Source of the DNA: Loripinus fragilis
Taxonomy: Eukaryota; Mollusca; Bivalvia; Lucinida; Lucinidae
Direction: 5' to 3'
DNA: 64,000 nucleotides
Assembly (NCBI GenBank): GCA_964019695.1
Contig: OZ026520.1
Coordinates: 23,884,130-23,948,129, forward strand
Every line of letters begins with the position of its first letter. The first letter of the stretch is position 1. Below the pieces are notes generated by a model. That model was not told where the DNA came from and did not search any database. It was given only the letters and a program-made list of their open reading frames with translations. This document shows positions 23,391 to 33,306 of this stretch, piece after piece. Both the position numbers and the translations under genes were made by a program.

Positions 23391-24320
23391 ACCCATTGTT
23401 GAACACTCTTCAAACTAGCGATTATGACGTAATCTTTCATTTTTGTGTTGATAAAGCGTCATAAGCGACGTCATTCAAAAAGTGCAACGTCATCATGACC
23501 TGATAAAGGTAACATGCAGTGAGATAGGGAACGTTTATTAGGTTATGATGAAATAATTTAGTTAATATTAGGGGTGACTGATAAAAAAGTTTATTCCTCT
23601 TGTCTTTCAAACATTTTCACTCTAAAAATCAAAGGGAGCCTGTGTTAATCTTAGTATATTTGACATTGACCGTCAGTTCCAAGTTCATAGCAATGACCTG
23701 TAGCCTAGTTTTGTATTCTGCATACCTTAAACACAATGCAGTGACGCCGATGAGGCTTGAACCCGCACCCCCTCTGGGTGGGTATATTCGGACCACGACA
23801 TGTTACCATCCTAATATAACTATCATTGTTTGGTTCATTATCTCCAACAATTGGTTCTCAAATCCGTTAGCTATAATTAGGTAAGCGGGATAATGCCAAC
23901 AAGGTGGCCCGTACAGCAGCAGCTTTATTCGTAGTGGCGTATGTTTTTTCTTTGTATACAGCTCTTTAAAGCAGTCGCTATATTCGGACGAATACAGTAG
24001 CTTTTTAAGTACGAATATACCTAACTGGGTAGCTATATTCGAAGATAGAAATATTAGGAACAACAAGACCATGTATCGACATTCCAGTATTACCAAGCAA
24101 GGATAGCTATATTCAGCTTAAACTTCACATGCTTCAAATATGATAGGGTTGATTTATTCGTACGAATGTAGACCAATGTAACTATGCAGTAGCTGTATTC
24201 ATAGGGTTCCCTCGAATACATCTACGGAGTATCTCAATTCGACAGTAGTCATAATTGGTTCCTAAAGCTAGGCCTTTTTGGACAATCAGTTATTTGACCA
24301 AAAGATTATCACTTAAAGAA
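23391..24320. other. Intergenic with recurring AGCTATATTCG words
   Basis: Between 23,780 and 24,240 the word AGCTATATTCG or its complement, often beside TACGAAT, occurs at least six times irregularly on both strands. No gene seen. Confidence 0.45.
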
Positions 24321-24560
24321 TATTTGTGACCTTGACCTTAAGTGTTGGTAACAAAAGATTTATGCGAGACACACCCTAATGCTGAGTAATAAGCATTCGA
24401 AGATATAATGAGTTTGGTCCAGACTTGTAGGAGATATGGCTCCCACACAAAATCCAGGATTAGAGAGTGCCTAACAGACTTTGAGCCAAAGTTTGACTTT
24501 GACCTTGGGATATGGAGGCTATTTTTTGTGCGTGACACACCTTAATGCTTTGGGTTATTA
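24321..24560 (+). repeat. Two diverged tandem units, ~184 bp
   Basis: GTGACCTTGACCTT...GCGAGACACACCCTAATGCT near 24,328-24,382 recurs as TTGACTTTGACCTT...GCGTGACACACCTTAATGCT near 24,493-24,549. Confidence 0.65.
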
Positions 24561-24589
24561 TCACATGAGGTTATCATTATTAAGTCTAA

Positions 24590-24834
24590 CTTTATTTTTT
24601 GTTCATTGTTACTCCCCTTGTGGGAGTCTGTAATTGTTATATGTTGTGTTGTACGTTGCTTTGTGTCCGTTATAGTATTGCAATAATCTTGATGGGGAAG
24701 AGAGAGCTGGTTGCTTTGCTTAATTTGTCTTCCTGATGTCTCATGATGGTTGAGCGGCTCTTCCTCACGATGCCACAGGGTTGTCTGTGGTTTGTGATTG
24801 TGGTATTTCCTGATCATACTCACTTGCTATTTTT
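24590..24834 (-). mobile_element. Family B copy, truncated
   Basis: Carries the fixed end (TTCCTGATCATACTCACTT on the + strand) and the TTACTCCCCTTGTGGGAGTC block, and stops within the following T-rich segment. An open frame across it is shared with other copies and is not a host gene. Confidence 0.8.
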
Positions 24835-26155
24835 GTAGGAGATAATGTCAGCGCGTTTTCACGTTTTTTACTTTAAGCAAAAAATGGTCAAAAGATTTCC
24901 CTCTGAATTCCATTCTGTTAGTCCAAATGTACGCAGACTATTTCAAATGTCACACAATTCTATCAAAAGGGTCGATTAAGAACAAAAACGCACACACTAA
25001 AAGACCATATATTTTTTACAGAGAATAAAACCTGCTCATTACGTCTGCCGCATACATGTATATACAAATGCACGTCAGACTGCTTTTATCAGAAAAAAAA
25101 CAAACACCATGAACCCTGATCAGACTGCTGTCCTTACAAACAATCTGGGAATATAGTGCTTGGAAACAAGCTACCAAAGTACATCAGCAGATGAGAGCTA
25201 ACATCTAGGCTGCTCTGAGTCTTTCATTGGCATAAAGTCAATTGTTGATTTGTCAAAACACGAAAGAAGACTGGTTGGTGGACGGAATCGAGCAAACCTA
25301 TAGTCCTTAAATCAGTCTTTGACCAGTAGGAGACTAAAAAGGGCTAGAAATCAACTGCCAATCCTAAGTACACCAAAATTATATAATTTGCATTACCCAG
25401 TACACCTTTTTCCAATCCCCAGTACCATTATCGAGACTAACTGAGCATTAGTTCGGAGCCATATCTTGGTCAAATTTTAACCTACAAGGCTGTGATTTTC
25501 AGTATTGATATTCAAATGCCATTGCAAAAGATTGGCTAATTCAGAATTTTAATAGTTTGCTTACTTGTTTCAATAATATTCCTTTTTTGGGAGAGGTATC
25601 TACATTTTTGTGTGAGCACAACGTTCGTTTTGTGATTTTCACCATTATGTACAGTGTTTGATAGCAAACCATGTATAAAATTTGCTAAATATACATTTAG
25701 CGACTCCAAATTGCCACCTGTCAAGTGCCTAAATTCGTTTTGTGTATTTTCTTGTTGACAGTGTAAACATCTGTTCATTTTGTAGCAATATCCGGGATAC
25801 GTTTCCACCCATTGTTAATGTTGTCTTTAGTTTTGCTACGAAGAGATATCTGTTAACTTATAGTCCATTTGAAATTTTCAGAACCTGGAAATGTTGAGTA
25901 CAATGAAGTTTTTTGCTGATTTGTGATGAAAATGTGTTCTTGAACAAATTTGGCTTGGTTGCGGGACCGGCAACTTTGGGCAACTCATACATTTTGGATA
26001 AATCCAAGATGGCCTAAATGAACACAATAAAAATCAACTTTTAAATTTATTGTCATAGAATGGTGTCCAATATGTCTATACAGTGGTTATTTGGTATGCA
26101 AAATCTATTTCTGGTGTTATTAAAGCAATTAAATGCTCCATTATAGACATATCGA
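24835..26155. other. Intergenic; one unassigned coding-like frame
   Basis: On the minus strand, 25,808-25,536 reads 90 codons with a CLHCQQENTQNEFRHL stretch that looks more protein-like than random. I cannot place it. It lies downstream, on the same strand, of the HEEADTR-type remnant and could be part of the same decayed unit. Confidence 0.3.
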
Positions 26156-26157
26156 AG

Positions 26158-26228
26158 ATGGCGGCCAGACGCCATTATGAAAATTGACTATTTGGCGGCC
26201 AGACGCCATCATAAAAATTGAATATTTA
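26158..26228 (+). repeat. Two ~36-bp direct repeats with a GGCG...CGCC hairpin
   Basis: GGCGGCCAGACGCCAT followed by AT(T/C)AT(G/A)AAAATTGA occurs twice in a row. Each unit can form a short GGCG/CGCC stem. Confidence 0.75.
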
Positions 26229-26379
26229 ATTGATTATTATATGTTATATGATATTTAATGTGGGTTTCATCAGAAATGATATAACTGACAGATGGATGGG
26301 ACTGAAAGATTTACAAAACAAACAAAAATAAAGTATAATGTCTCCTTTATTAGTCCAAAATTAGGTCATCAGGAACACC

Positions 26380-27480
26380 TCCATCCTCATTGTTTGAATC
26401 AAGACCATCATCAGAATCATCTGAAATGTTATTGTCAATGTAATCGGTTTCACAGTGTCCTCTTCAGATGATCTGGAAATTTCCCTGGTTGCAGTGAACC
26501 TGACCACCATGGCAGTTGCAGAATGGCGTGCTGCTTGTCACATCCACATAAAGCCGTAGAACACTTCTTGCCCTGCACTGAATCACATCAAGAATCTCGG
26601 GTGGAGCAGGATCACCTTCAGCAATGACTGTTATATAAATTTTTATTTGAAACTATAACCCAAAGTTTGTGATATCTCTTGACTTACCTGCAGTACCTTC
26701 ACAATCGACTGCTTTCAACAACATGATTTGAAAATGAGCCCGAAGCATGTGTTGCAGAAGATTTGCAGATGTTGGTGATAAAGCCATCACTTTAGGATTT
26801 CTCTTTTTTTTTAAGAAGATATTGTAGGAAGAGGATTCCATGGATGTTACTGGTGGCTGACAATAATGAAACAAAGAAAGGCATTACTTCATTCATCAAC
26901 TCTTTATAAGTGGTATCAATGTCACCCATGATAGCTTAAATTTTGTAGATTCCGGATACAATAATAATTCAGTGCAGTGACATGTCCTTTGCCGTAAGGG
27001 TAGGAAGTTGTATCACAACCACTAAGCGCATGCATACATAGCAGCTGCAGCCATTTGTGACCAAGATCAGCACAGGTGGTATTATGTCAAGTACAAATCC
27101 ATCCCAGCGCCCCATCTGTACCTTGCATTGCAAGTCTGTCCAATTCACCCATTATGCAAGTAAAACAGCCACATCTGTGTCGTCACTAAGTATGCAGATC
27201 ACATTTTGGCCAGACTAAGCTGCTTCCAGCAAGAAGGATTAATCAATCAGCTTAATCATAAAATACAATCAGCCCCTGTTTGTGATATAGCAATCTTGCC
27301 AAGATTGAAGGGACTTTAGGCATTGGCAATTTTCGCTTATTGGATTTGGTTTTCATTTTAGCATCTCTCTAAGGCAGATGATTTGAATTGGAGAGGTCAT
27401 AATCAAGTACAGCTCAACTAGCTTTCCACATCCTGTCATGGACTTTGGCAGAGCTGTCTTGATACTTGTCAAAGACAACA
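26380..27480 (-). pseudogene. HEEADTR-type mobile-element protein, C-terminal half, decayed
   Basis: Minus-strand pieces, in N-to-C order, are SDDTDVAVLL (about 27,160-27,200), HALSGCDTTSYPYGKG (about 26,990-27,040), PPVTSMESSS (about 26,840) and ALSPTSANLLQHMLRAHFQ (about 26,730-26,790). The last two lie in the longest open piece (26,874-26,653). A Cys-rich stretch near 26,500-26,580 (GKKCSTALCGC) follows, then an acidic tail ending near 26,350. I recall this order from the family whose N-terminal part is seen at 15.1-15.6 kb. Pieces fall in different frames with stops between them, so it is inactive. The DDTD pattern and Cys-rich tail suggest a nuclease-like protein with a metal-binding end; that is inference. 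Confidence 0.65.
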
Positions 27481-28265
27481 ATCCTCTATTATTTATTGTA
27501 ACTCTGTCTGCATGCGAGTTTCAGTAAAAATATTGACAACTGACTCAGTTATTGCAAAATTTACATATTTGACCTTTGATCCCACCAGGGGGGGGGGTAA
27601 ATTTTTAATCACGGTTATGCTTATCTACAAGCACCAGGTAATCACGGTCTATAGTAAGAAGTTGTAAGATATAATAGTTTTGGAGAAATGTGAAGTTTAT
27701 TCTAAAAAAAAAGCCAATATAGCTTTTGCATTAGCCTAAACCTAAGTCAAAAAGTGCCAAAACTAAGTCAAAAGATTGCGAATTACCTCCAAATTCGAGA
27801 TTGGCCAGAATCTTATAATGCTTTATCAGTTTAAAATTTGAATGAAATTGTTGCATCCCTCCAAAAGTAATTGATCGGAAACCACAATTTAGCCAAAATC
27901 TAAGTCTAAAAAGGGCAATAACTCAGTCAAAATTTTGTGTATGACTGGAACTTTCAAACTTAACCTGTATTTACGTTGCTTTACCCTTCGATAAATGATT
28001 AAATTGATAAATCCCTTCAAAACTGATCGATCGCAAACCCAAAGTGTGACAACGTGGACTACGACGACCACGCGGCCGCGGACGCTGACGGACACATGAA
28101 CCCTATGTGTTGATCATGCTTTGCCAGCGGCTCAAAAAGCAGGTACGTTTATATGACGAAGGGGCAACAATGCAACGAATATATACACGGGGTCTTCGCC
28201 ACTATAAAGAATTATCTATTGTCATTATAGTGTTAGGGTTTAAAAGCCCTTCTGCATATCTCAAA
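27481..28265. other. Intergenic, no gene seen
   Basis: Contains a G9-10 run at 27,588-27,598 and A+T-rich DNA. No exon recognised. Confidence 0.4.
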
Positions 28266-28269
28266 TCAA

Positions 28270-28510
28270 ACTTGGGCCTCTGTCGCGAGAGAACCTGACT
28301 CTGTCACATGTGAACAACAAAGGCGCAGACCAGTCTGTGCATTCTGCCAGTCTGATGCGTGCTTTTGTTACTTGCTCCCTGGAAAGTGTAATAGCTAAGT
28401 AGCTAAACTTGGCCATTCAAAGCTTCAAGCTTCTATCTAGTCTCTGTTAATGAGCAGGCTGATTTCAGCAAGATCTGGTTGGAAACCCTGAAGAAATGAG
28501 ATGCAGCACA
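28270..28510 (+). repeat. Family E element copy, diverged
   Basis: Shares GGCGCAGACCAG, TCTGATC/G, CTAGTCTCTG and GAAACCCTGAAG blocks with 31.5-31.7 kb and with both ends of the 38.3-39.8 kb element. Confidence 0.6.
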
Positions 28511-28532
28511 TATTGAGCCCGCTCATTATCCT

Positions 28533-28804
28533 TACCAACTGTTACTGTTCGAGCCGATCAAAGGCACTTTCATGCTTCACGTACATAAATGCTAATATTT
28601 TGTCAGTTACTGACAGCCAAACTTACCAAACTGTTTATATTCAAGCCCATCAAAGGCAATTTAATGCTACATGTACATAATTGTTAATATTTTGCCAGTT
28701 ACTGACAGCCAAACTTACCAAACTGTTTATATTCAAGCCGATCAAAGGCACTTTCATGCTACATGTACATAGTTGTTAATATTTTGCCAGTTACTGACAG
28801 CCAA
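28533..28804 (+). repeat. Three tandem 92-bp units
   Basis: Each unit reads TTACCAA.CTGTT..T, then GCC.ATCAAAGGCA.TTTCATGCT, ACATGTACAT and TTTGCCAGTTACTGACAGCC. Units two and three are nearly identical; the first is more diverged. Confidence 0.85.
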
Positions 28805-28854
28805 CCTTTTTAAATCAACTGAAGAGTAAGACCGGCCAAAATCATTTTCAAGAA

Positions 28855-29045
28855 GGGTGCACAGTGGCTTTGTCGTACAATGCTTGACTCAAGACTGAGG
28901 AGCTCCCGGGCCTATCATCATTGGCGTCACTGCGTTATGTCTTTGAGCAAGACCCATTAATACTTGCTTACTACTGGTTCAACCCACGACGAACCATCCC
29001 GACATAACTGAAAACATAAACAATCAAATCAAGCAAACAAACATG
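28855..29045 (+). mobile_element. tRNA-headed SINE, diverged copy
   Basis: Same order as the 6.9-kb SINE: CACAGTGGCT, GTGCTTGACTC-like A-box region, GGCGTCACTGCGTT, TTGAGCAAGAC, TACTGGTTCAACCCA and an AATCAAATCAAGCAAA tail. The B-box is degraded. No clear flanking duplication. Confidence 0.75.
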
Positions 29046-29313
29046 TATTTTCGTCCAAAAAAACTAAGAATGTGCCAAACGTGTATTTGTTTACGAACTG
29101 AAGCTATTGACAAGCTTCTATTATATTTTTTATCACACAAAGGTTGTGGGTTTGATGCGCACAGTTTAAGTATATTTTAGTCAATCTTGCGCTTGACAGC
29201 GGCCCAGAATAGACGAAACTGTCTTCATTGTTCCCTTTCACTGGACACCGTACCTCTTATGAGTTTCGGAATTACTTCGTTCAGTGCGTCGATTGTACTG
29301 CTACAAGTTCTTG
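29046..29313. other. Intergenic, no gene seen
   Basis: No supported feature. Confidence 0.4.
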
Positions 29314-29735
29314 TTCACTGCTATTAGGGGGTTCAGTCATATATAGCTGAATATCTCAAAATCGAAAAAAAACATATCAGTCTGAGAATTCTGGTATTGT
29401 AGGATCATAAGCCTCTCGAACTGCTGATGGAAATCATTTTTAGTTAAGTTGTTCGAATTCGAAACGGGAAGATTAAAAGCTGTGGATTTTCGCTTTTTTA
29501 CAACTATCCATCTAAAAGAATGTGTTTCTAACGCTCCCACGATACGCTGTCGTTGTTTTTGCACGATATTATGACATGTATGCATATATCAAATAAATAT
29601 AATGAGATCCACGGCGGAAGAACAATACTTACTATAAGAAAACCTGCGAAAATACTTACCACCCCCTCACAAATTTAGGCCAAAAACTCTCGATTCTACT
29701 GATTCAATCGATTTCACTCATTTCAAGCGCACAGT
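29314..29735 (-). repeat. Uninterrupted paralogue of the Tc1 target repeat
   Basis: Reverse-complement match to 11,531-11,665 plus 12,529-12,805, lacking the 863-bp transposon. The single TA at 29,585-29,586 marks the empty insertion site. Confidence 0.82.
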
Positions 29736-29952
29736 GAATCGATACTGTGGAATAGGCGCTGACGATGTTGTTGTAGCAGTGATGTTGTTTTGTGTGTTTT
29801 TGTGTGTCATTTTATTGCTTTTATGGCTTTTTGTTGTTGTTTTTAAGGGGAGACTTGTTTGTTTATTTTGTGTTTTTAGCATAGAACTTGACATAGCCTA
29901 CGATATTCACTATCAATATGATCAACTGTAAGCAGGGTCTTTATAATACCAA

Positions 29953-30090
29953 AGTAAGTAAGGGTGCAAAGATCAGGAATCGATACAATCAAGTACCACA
30001 CCTGACCCAGGATACCAATGGGAAAGTGACAAACTCACAGTAGACACCACAAACGAGAGCCAAGAGGTCAGCCCTTTCCCAAACCTTGTT
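29953..30090 (+). mobile_element. Family A copy, truncated
   Basis: Starts exactly at the fixed end GTAAGTAAGGGTGCAAAG and runs 138 bp to AGAGGTCAGCCCTTTCCC, where it breaks off. Confidence 0.85.
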
Positions 30091-30636
30091 TGAAAATGTT
30101 TCAGTCATTGGTTTGCGATATCAGCTAAAAGCGATCGGCTGTGTCAATGTATTTCAATAGAATATATCCAATTGATCAGTACTTATGAACTTAAAACTAC
30201 ATGCATTGATTTTCTTAAAATAAACTTAAATCGGGCGTTGAAATGCTGGGTAGTGCATTTTCATGAGCGCGGGTAACCCTTAAGGGCCATTGTATTACGA
30301 TTTAACTCTTTTCATTTTGGATATCATTCTAAATAGGATAAAATACCGCACACAGCGGCGCGTTTCATGTGGTCTACACTGTTGCAAGATAAATTCAATC
30401 TTCAAGGACAGAGATGCATGCAAATCATTTTATAGAAATTTGGACCTAACCTTTTTATACAAAATAGACTATTCTGTACTTATTGGGGTGATCAGGTTTA
30501 TATCTTAATCGGCAGTACTTGCAAAATGTCTCAATCATTGGTCTGCGTTTTTTTTTTCCATAGTTTTTTAAATCGACTTTTTGAAATATTCTATCAGGAC
30601 TATTGATCATCATTGTGTCAAGCAGTTCAGATTCAG
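30091..30636. other. Intergenic, no gene seen
   Basis: No supported feature; a T-run at 30,549-30,557. Confidence 0.4.
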
Positions 30637-30638
30637 AT

Positions 30639-30685
30639 CAGAACCAGGGTCTTTCTATACAAAGGGTGTATAGAAAGACCCTGTC
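30639..30685. repeat. Perfect short foldback
   Basis: CAGGGTCTTTCTATAC and GTATAGAAAGACCCTG are exact reverse complements of 16 bp around a loop of about 8 bp. Confidence 0.9.
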
Positions 30686-30689
30686 AGAA

Positions 30690-31124
30690 CTGACATTAAG
30701 TCGGGGCCTGATATGTGTCCAAATTGTTTGCAAAGGTAATCAGCAGAGAAACACTAGCAGGGAAAGGGTTAATACAATTTTTTGGCTTATAGCCCAGACT
30801 CAAATTAAACTCTTTACTCTATAGCAACTGTTCTGGTCTGCACTGTTAGCCAATGTCTGAAAAAAGTATCTGAGCCGTTTTCTGTGGTAACAGGGCAGTC
30901 GTCGGCGTTTTGTAAGTGGTACGGCCATTGTACACGGTCGGTGTTCCCGAGTGCCGAAGGCACGAGAGGGGAAGAGGACGAGAGGGGAGTAAACCCCTCT
31001 CGTTAGGTTGGGGTGGGGGGGGGGTTCTGTTGCACTTTGAGTGAAACTCACAAGGCCTGAAATATTATACTGTGAAATTCAGACTTCATATTTTTCTGTT
31101 CCTTCAAGGATTATAGAGGTAGGT
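30690..31124. other. Intergenic with a GTGCC-GGCAC hairpin and C/G-rich patch
   Basis: Around 30,945-30,965 the sequence CGAGTGCCGAAGGCACGAG can fold and repeats the CGAG...CGAG pattern of the larger foldbacks. GAGAGGGGA/CCCCTCTC around 30,966-31,000 can also pair. No gene. Confidence 0.5.
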
Positions 31125-31127
31125 TGT

Positions 31128-31462
31128 ATTGCATGCGCGGATCCAGGATTTTTGCCATGGGGGGGGGGGGGGGTACATGCCCGACTGCCAGAAAACAGCC
31201 TCTGACAACGATTTTTTTTTTAATTATTTATTTTAGTCCTAAACTTATTTTACAGTTTTACAGAGGGTGTCCAATGGTTATTTCAATGAAAACTATAATA
31301 TTCCAAGGTTTCAAAGCGGGCCCAATATTTTCCAGGTTGAGGGTTCATCTTTTTCCAGGGGAGTCCAAATGCTAATTTCTAAAGAAAACCCATATAACTT
31401 GTCAATATCCAGGGGGTGGGAATCTGGATCCCCTACCCCCCTCTCTGGATCCGCTATAATTA
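31128..31462 (+). mobile_element. GCGGATCCAGG-ended repeat, copy 1
   Basis: Begins GCATGCGCGGATCCAGGATT, has a 15-base G-run (31,140-31,154) and ends with CTCTCTGGATCCGC. An internal TTTCCAGG.GGGTCCAA-type unit recurs. The ends are imperfect inverted repeats sharing GCGGATCC. A second copy lies inverted at 31.82-32.03 kb. Confidence 0.75.
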
Positions 31463-31494
31463 AAGACTCCCTTCAAAGGATGATCCTTTAATTA

Positions 31495-31690
31495 TGCCTC
31501 GACGTTAGAAAACCTGTCTTCTGGGGTATGCTACGTCAAGGCGCAGACCAGCCTGCGCATCAGCGCAGTCTGATCAGCTCCATTGTTATTCGCTTATTGT
31601 AAAGTACCATATCAAGAATTGTTATGAGCGATATTTCAATATTTTAGCTAGTCTCTGTAGCTGTCGAGTTTAATTTGAGTCATTTTCTTA
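31495..31690 (+). repeat. Family E element, partial
   Basis: Left end CCTCGACGTTAGAAAACCTG, then GGCGCAGACCAGCCTGCG, TTATTCGCTTATTGTA and TAGCTAGTCTCTGTAGCTG. The same blocks flank the minisatellite at 38.3-39.8 kb. Confidence 0.7.
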
Positions 31691-31818
31691 ATCGTGTTTG
31701 TTTATCCACTGTCTTTCACACCTGGGACAGCGGAAATATTTACCATGCTTCGGTTATCAATTTAATAATTAATCTTTGATCTTCGCAAAAAGGTCTAGAA
31801 GAAACGTGAGAAAATGCA

Positions 31819-32026
31819 AGTGCGGATCCAGAGGGGGGACAGGGGGTCCGGACCCCCCCCCCCCCTGGAAAATCACAAGTTATATGGGTTTCTATAGGGA
31901 ATAAGAAATTGGACCCCCCCCCCTGGAAAAAGCTGGACCCCCCTGGAAAATGTTGGACCCCCTCTGGAACCTTGTAAGACTGACCTGGACCCCCTTGACG
32001 AAAATTCCTGGATCCGCGCATGAAAT
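31819..32026 (-). mobile_element. GCGGATCCAGG-ended repeat, copy 2
   Basis: Inverted relative to copy 1: starts GTGCGGATCCAGAGGGGGGA, has a C-run (31,852-31,866) and CTGGAAAA.GTTGGACCCCC units, and ends CCTGGATCCGCGCATG. A weaker third relative ends CCCCTCTGGATCCGC near 42,853. Confidence 0.75.
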
Positions 32027-32417
32027 GGCCCTGCAAAACCGCCGACGACGGTATTGTAATACGCTATGCGATGGTTTTAAGCTTTTTAAAAAACTAAACT
32101 TGTACAAGTTTACGTAGCAATGATCGATTTTCAGCATAATGTCAATTTGATTTTGCGCAACTCAGTACCAGTTTATGTAATGTGATGTTTCTCCAAGAAC
32201 GAAACTGAAAGTATACGAAAAGGTTTGTATCTATTATTCCTGGTAAAGACAAGTTTATTTGAAAATTGGCTTAGTTAAGTTTTAAGACAAATTTAAGATC
32301 TACACTTTACGAAGAGGCGGGCGAGGCTGAAAGACGTAAGTGGCTTATTTGGTATGTTTCGTATAGAAATAAAATCGTTTTTGATTGCATGTACGATATT
32401 AAAGTCAAACAGATTAT
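32027..32417. other. Intergenic, no gene seen
   Basis: No supported feature. Confidence 0.4.
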
Positions 32418-32968
32418 ATTACTTGACTTTTCGCCTACTGTAAAGGCGGCGCCTCATGAATGCGTAATTAGGGCTGGTCAACCTTAGGCATAGGTAAAAA
32501 CTGTAAAGGAGGCGTGGTTTTATTCAAAAGTAACTGTATCATCTTGTGCCACAACCTCAGTCATTATTTAGTCCTTAAAACGCCAGCAAATAACTGCATC
32601 TGAAAATGTCTATTTAACATAAGCAGGGAGGCAAACATTGTGGACCCAGATCAGACTGCTCCTACAGGAGCAGTCTGATCTGGATTCACACTGTTTATCT
32701 ATGAGGCTTTAAATACTTAGTGGACGACAAAAACATGTGATTACGCGCTTTAAGGGTTAATAAATGTGAGTTCAGTGTGTATACGGTTAAGATTTTCATG
32801 AAATGCACGCACGTTTGTGCGGCTCAAAAAGCTTATGAACTCTTTACAAAAATTATAAATAAAACCTGATTTCCCTTCCTTAGCAGATGAAATAGCCGAA
32901 CCACATCCAGATATGAATACTAAAGGTGCCGCCTTTACAGTAAGCGAAAAGTCAAGTAATACTATACA
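32418..32968. mobile_element. Inverted-repeat element, ~40-bp arms
   Basis: ATTACTTGACTTTTCGCC/CTGTAAAGGCGGC (32,418-32,452) is mirrored by GCCGCCTTTACAG/GCGAAAAGTCAAGTAAT (32,932-32,964). A third CTGTAAAGGAGGCG lies at about 32,501. The interior includes the 18-bp perfect hairpin at 32,646-32,683. Confidence 0.7.
32646..32683. repeat. Perfect 18-bp foldback
   Basis: CCAGATCAGACTGCTCCT and AGGAGCAGTCTGATCTGG separated by two bases. A degraded relative, GATCAGATCAG...GGATCCACACTG, lies near 57,605-57,645. Confidence 0.9.
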
Positions 32969-33084
32969 ATTCTGAGTTGACGGCATTGGAGCACCAGACG
33001 ATATTTGAAGTGAGCATTTTGAAAAACATGATGTTATTAAAAAAATAATTATCCACCTACTTGTACATTTGATTTTGGACACTT

Positions 33085-33115
33085 AAAAGAGTTGTCTCAT
33101 TGAGACGGTTCTTTT
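33085..33115. repeat. AAAAGA-TCTCAT foldback, copy 1
   Basis: AAAAGAGTTGTCTCA then TTGAGACGGTTCTTTT, an imperfect palindrome. A perfect version is at 42,056-42,086 and a half-site (GTGAGACAGTTCTTTTGAG) near 33,686. Confidence 0.8.
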
Positions 33116-33204
33116 GAGTACTCTTGTTATTTGTGTCAGAAAATGAACAGAAAAATAAATTTGAATATAGGCATGCAATTTAAAAGATTGTCTATAATAC
33201 ATGT

Positions 33205-33306
33205 AATAGTTATACCATGGGTTGTCCGCCTGTACGTGCAGATAATCCACGAGCTTTAGCGAGTGGATTATCTTACGTACAGGTGGAAAAACATGGTATA
33301 ACTATT
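33205..33306. mobile_element. Long foldback around CGAGCTTTAGCGAG
   Basis: AATAGTTATACCATG...CCTGTACGT...AGATAATCCAC pairs with GTGGATTATCT.ACGTACAGG...CATGGTATAACTATT, a ~45-bp stem. The loop CGAGCTTTAGCGAG shows the CGAG...CGAG pattern. Confidence 0.88.

Noticed and set aside
27588..27598. Regular direct-repeat array of CRISPR type
   Set aside because: No evenly spaced short repeats with unique spacers exist anywhere in the window; arrays are contiguous long units.
32750..33082. A secreted-looking 110-residue minus-strand protein
   Set aside because: The frame crosses one arm of an inverted repeat, and no homologous pattern or splice site supports it.
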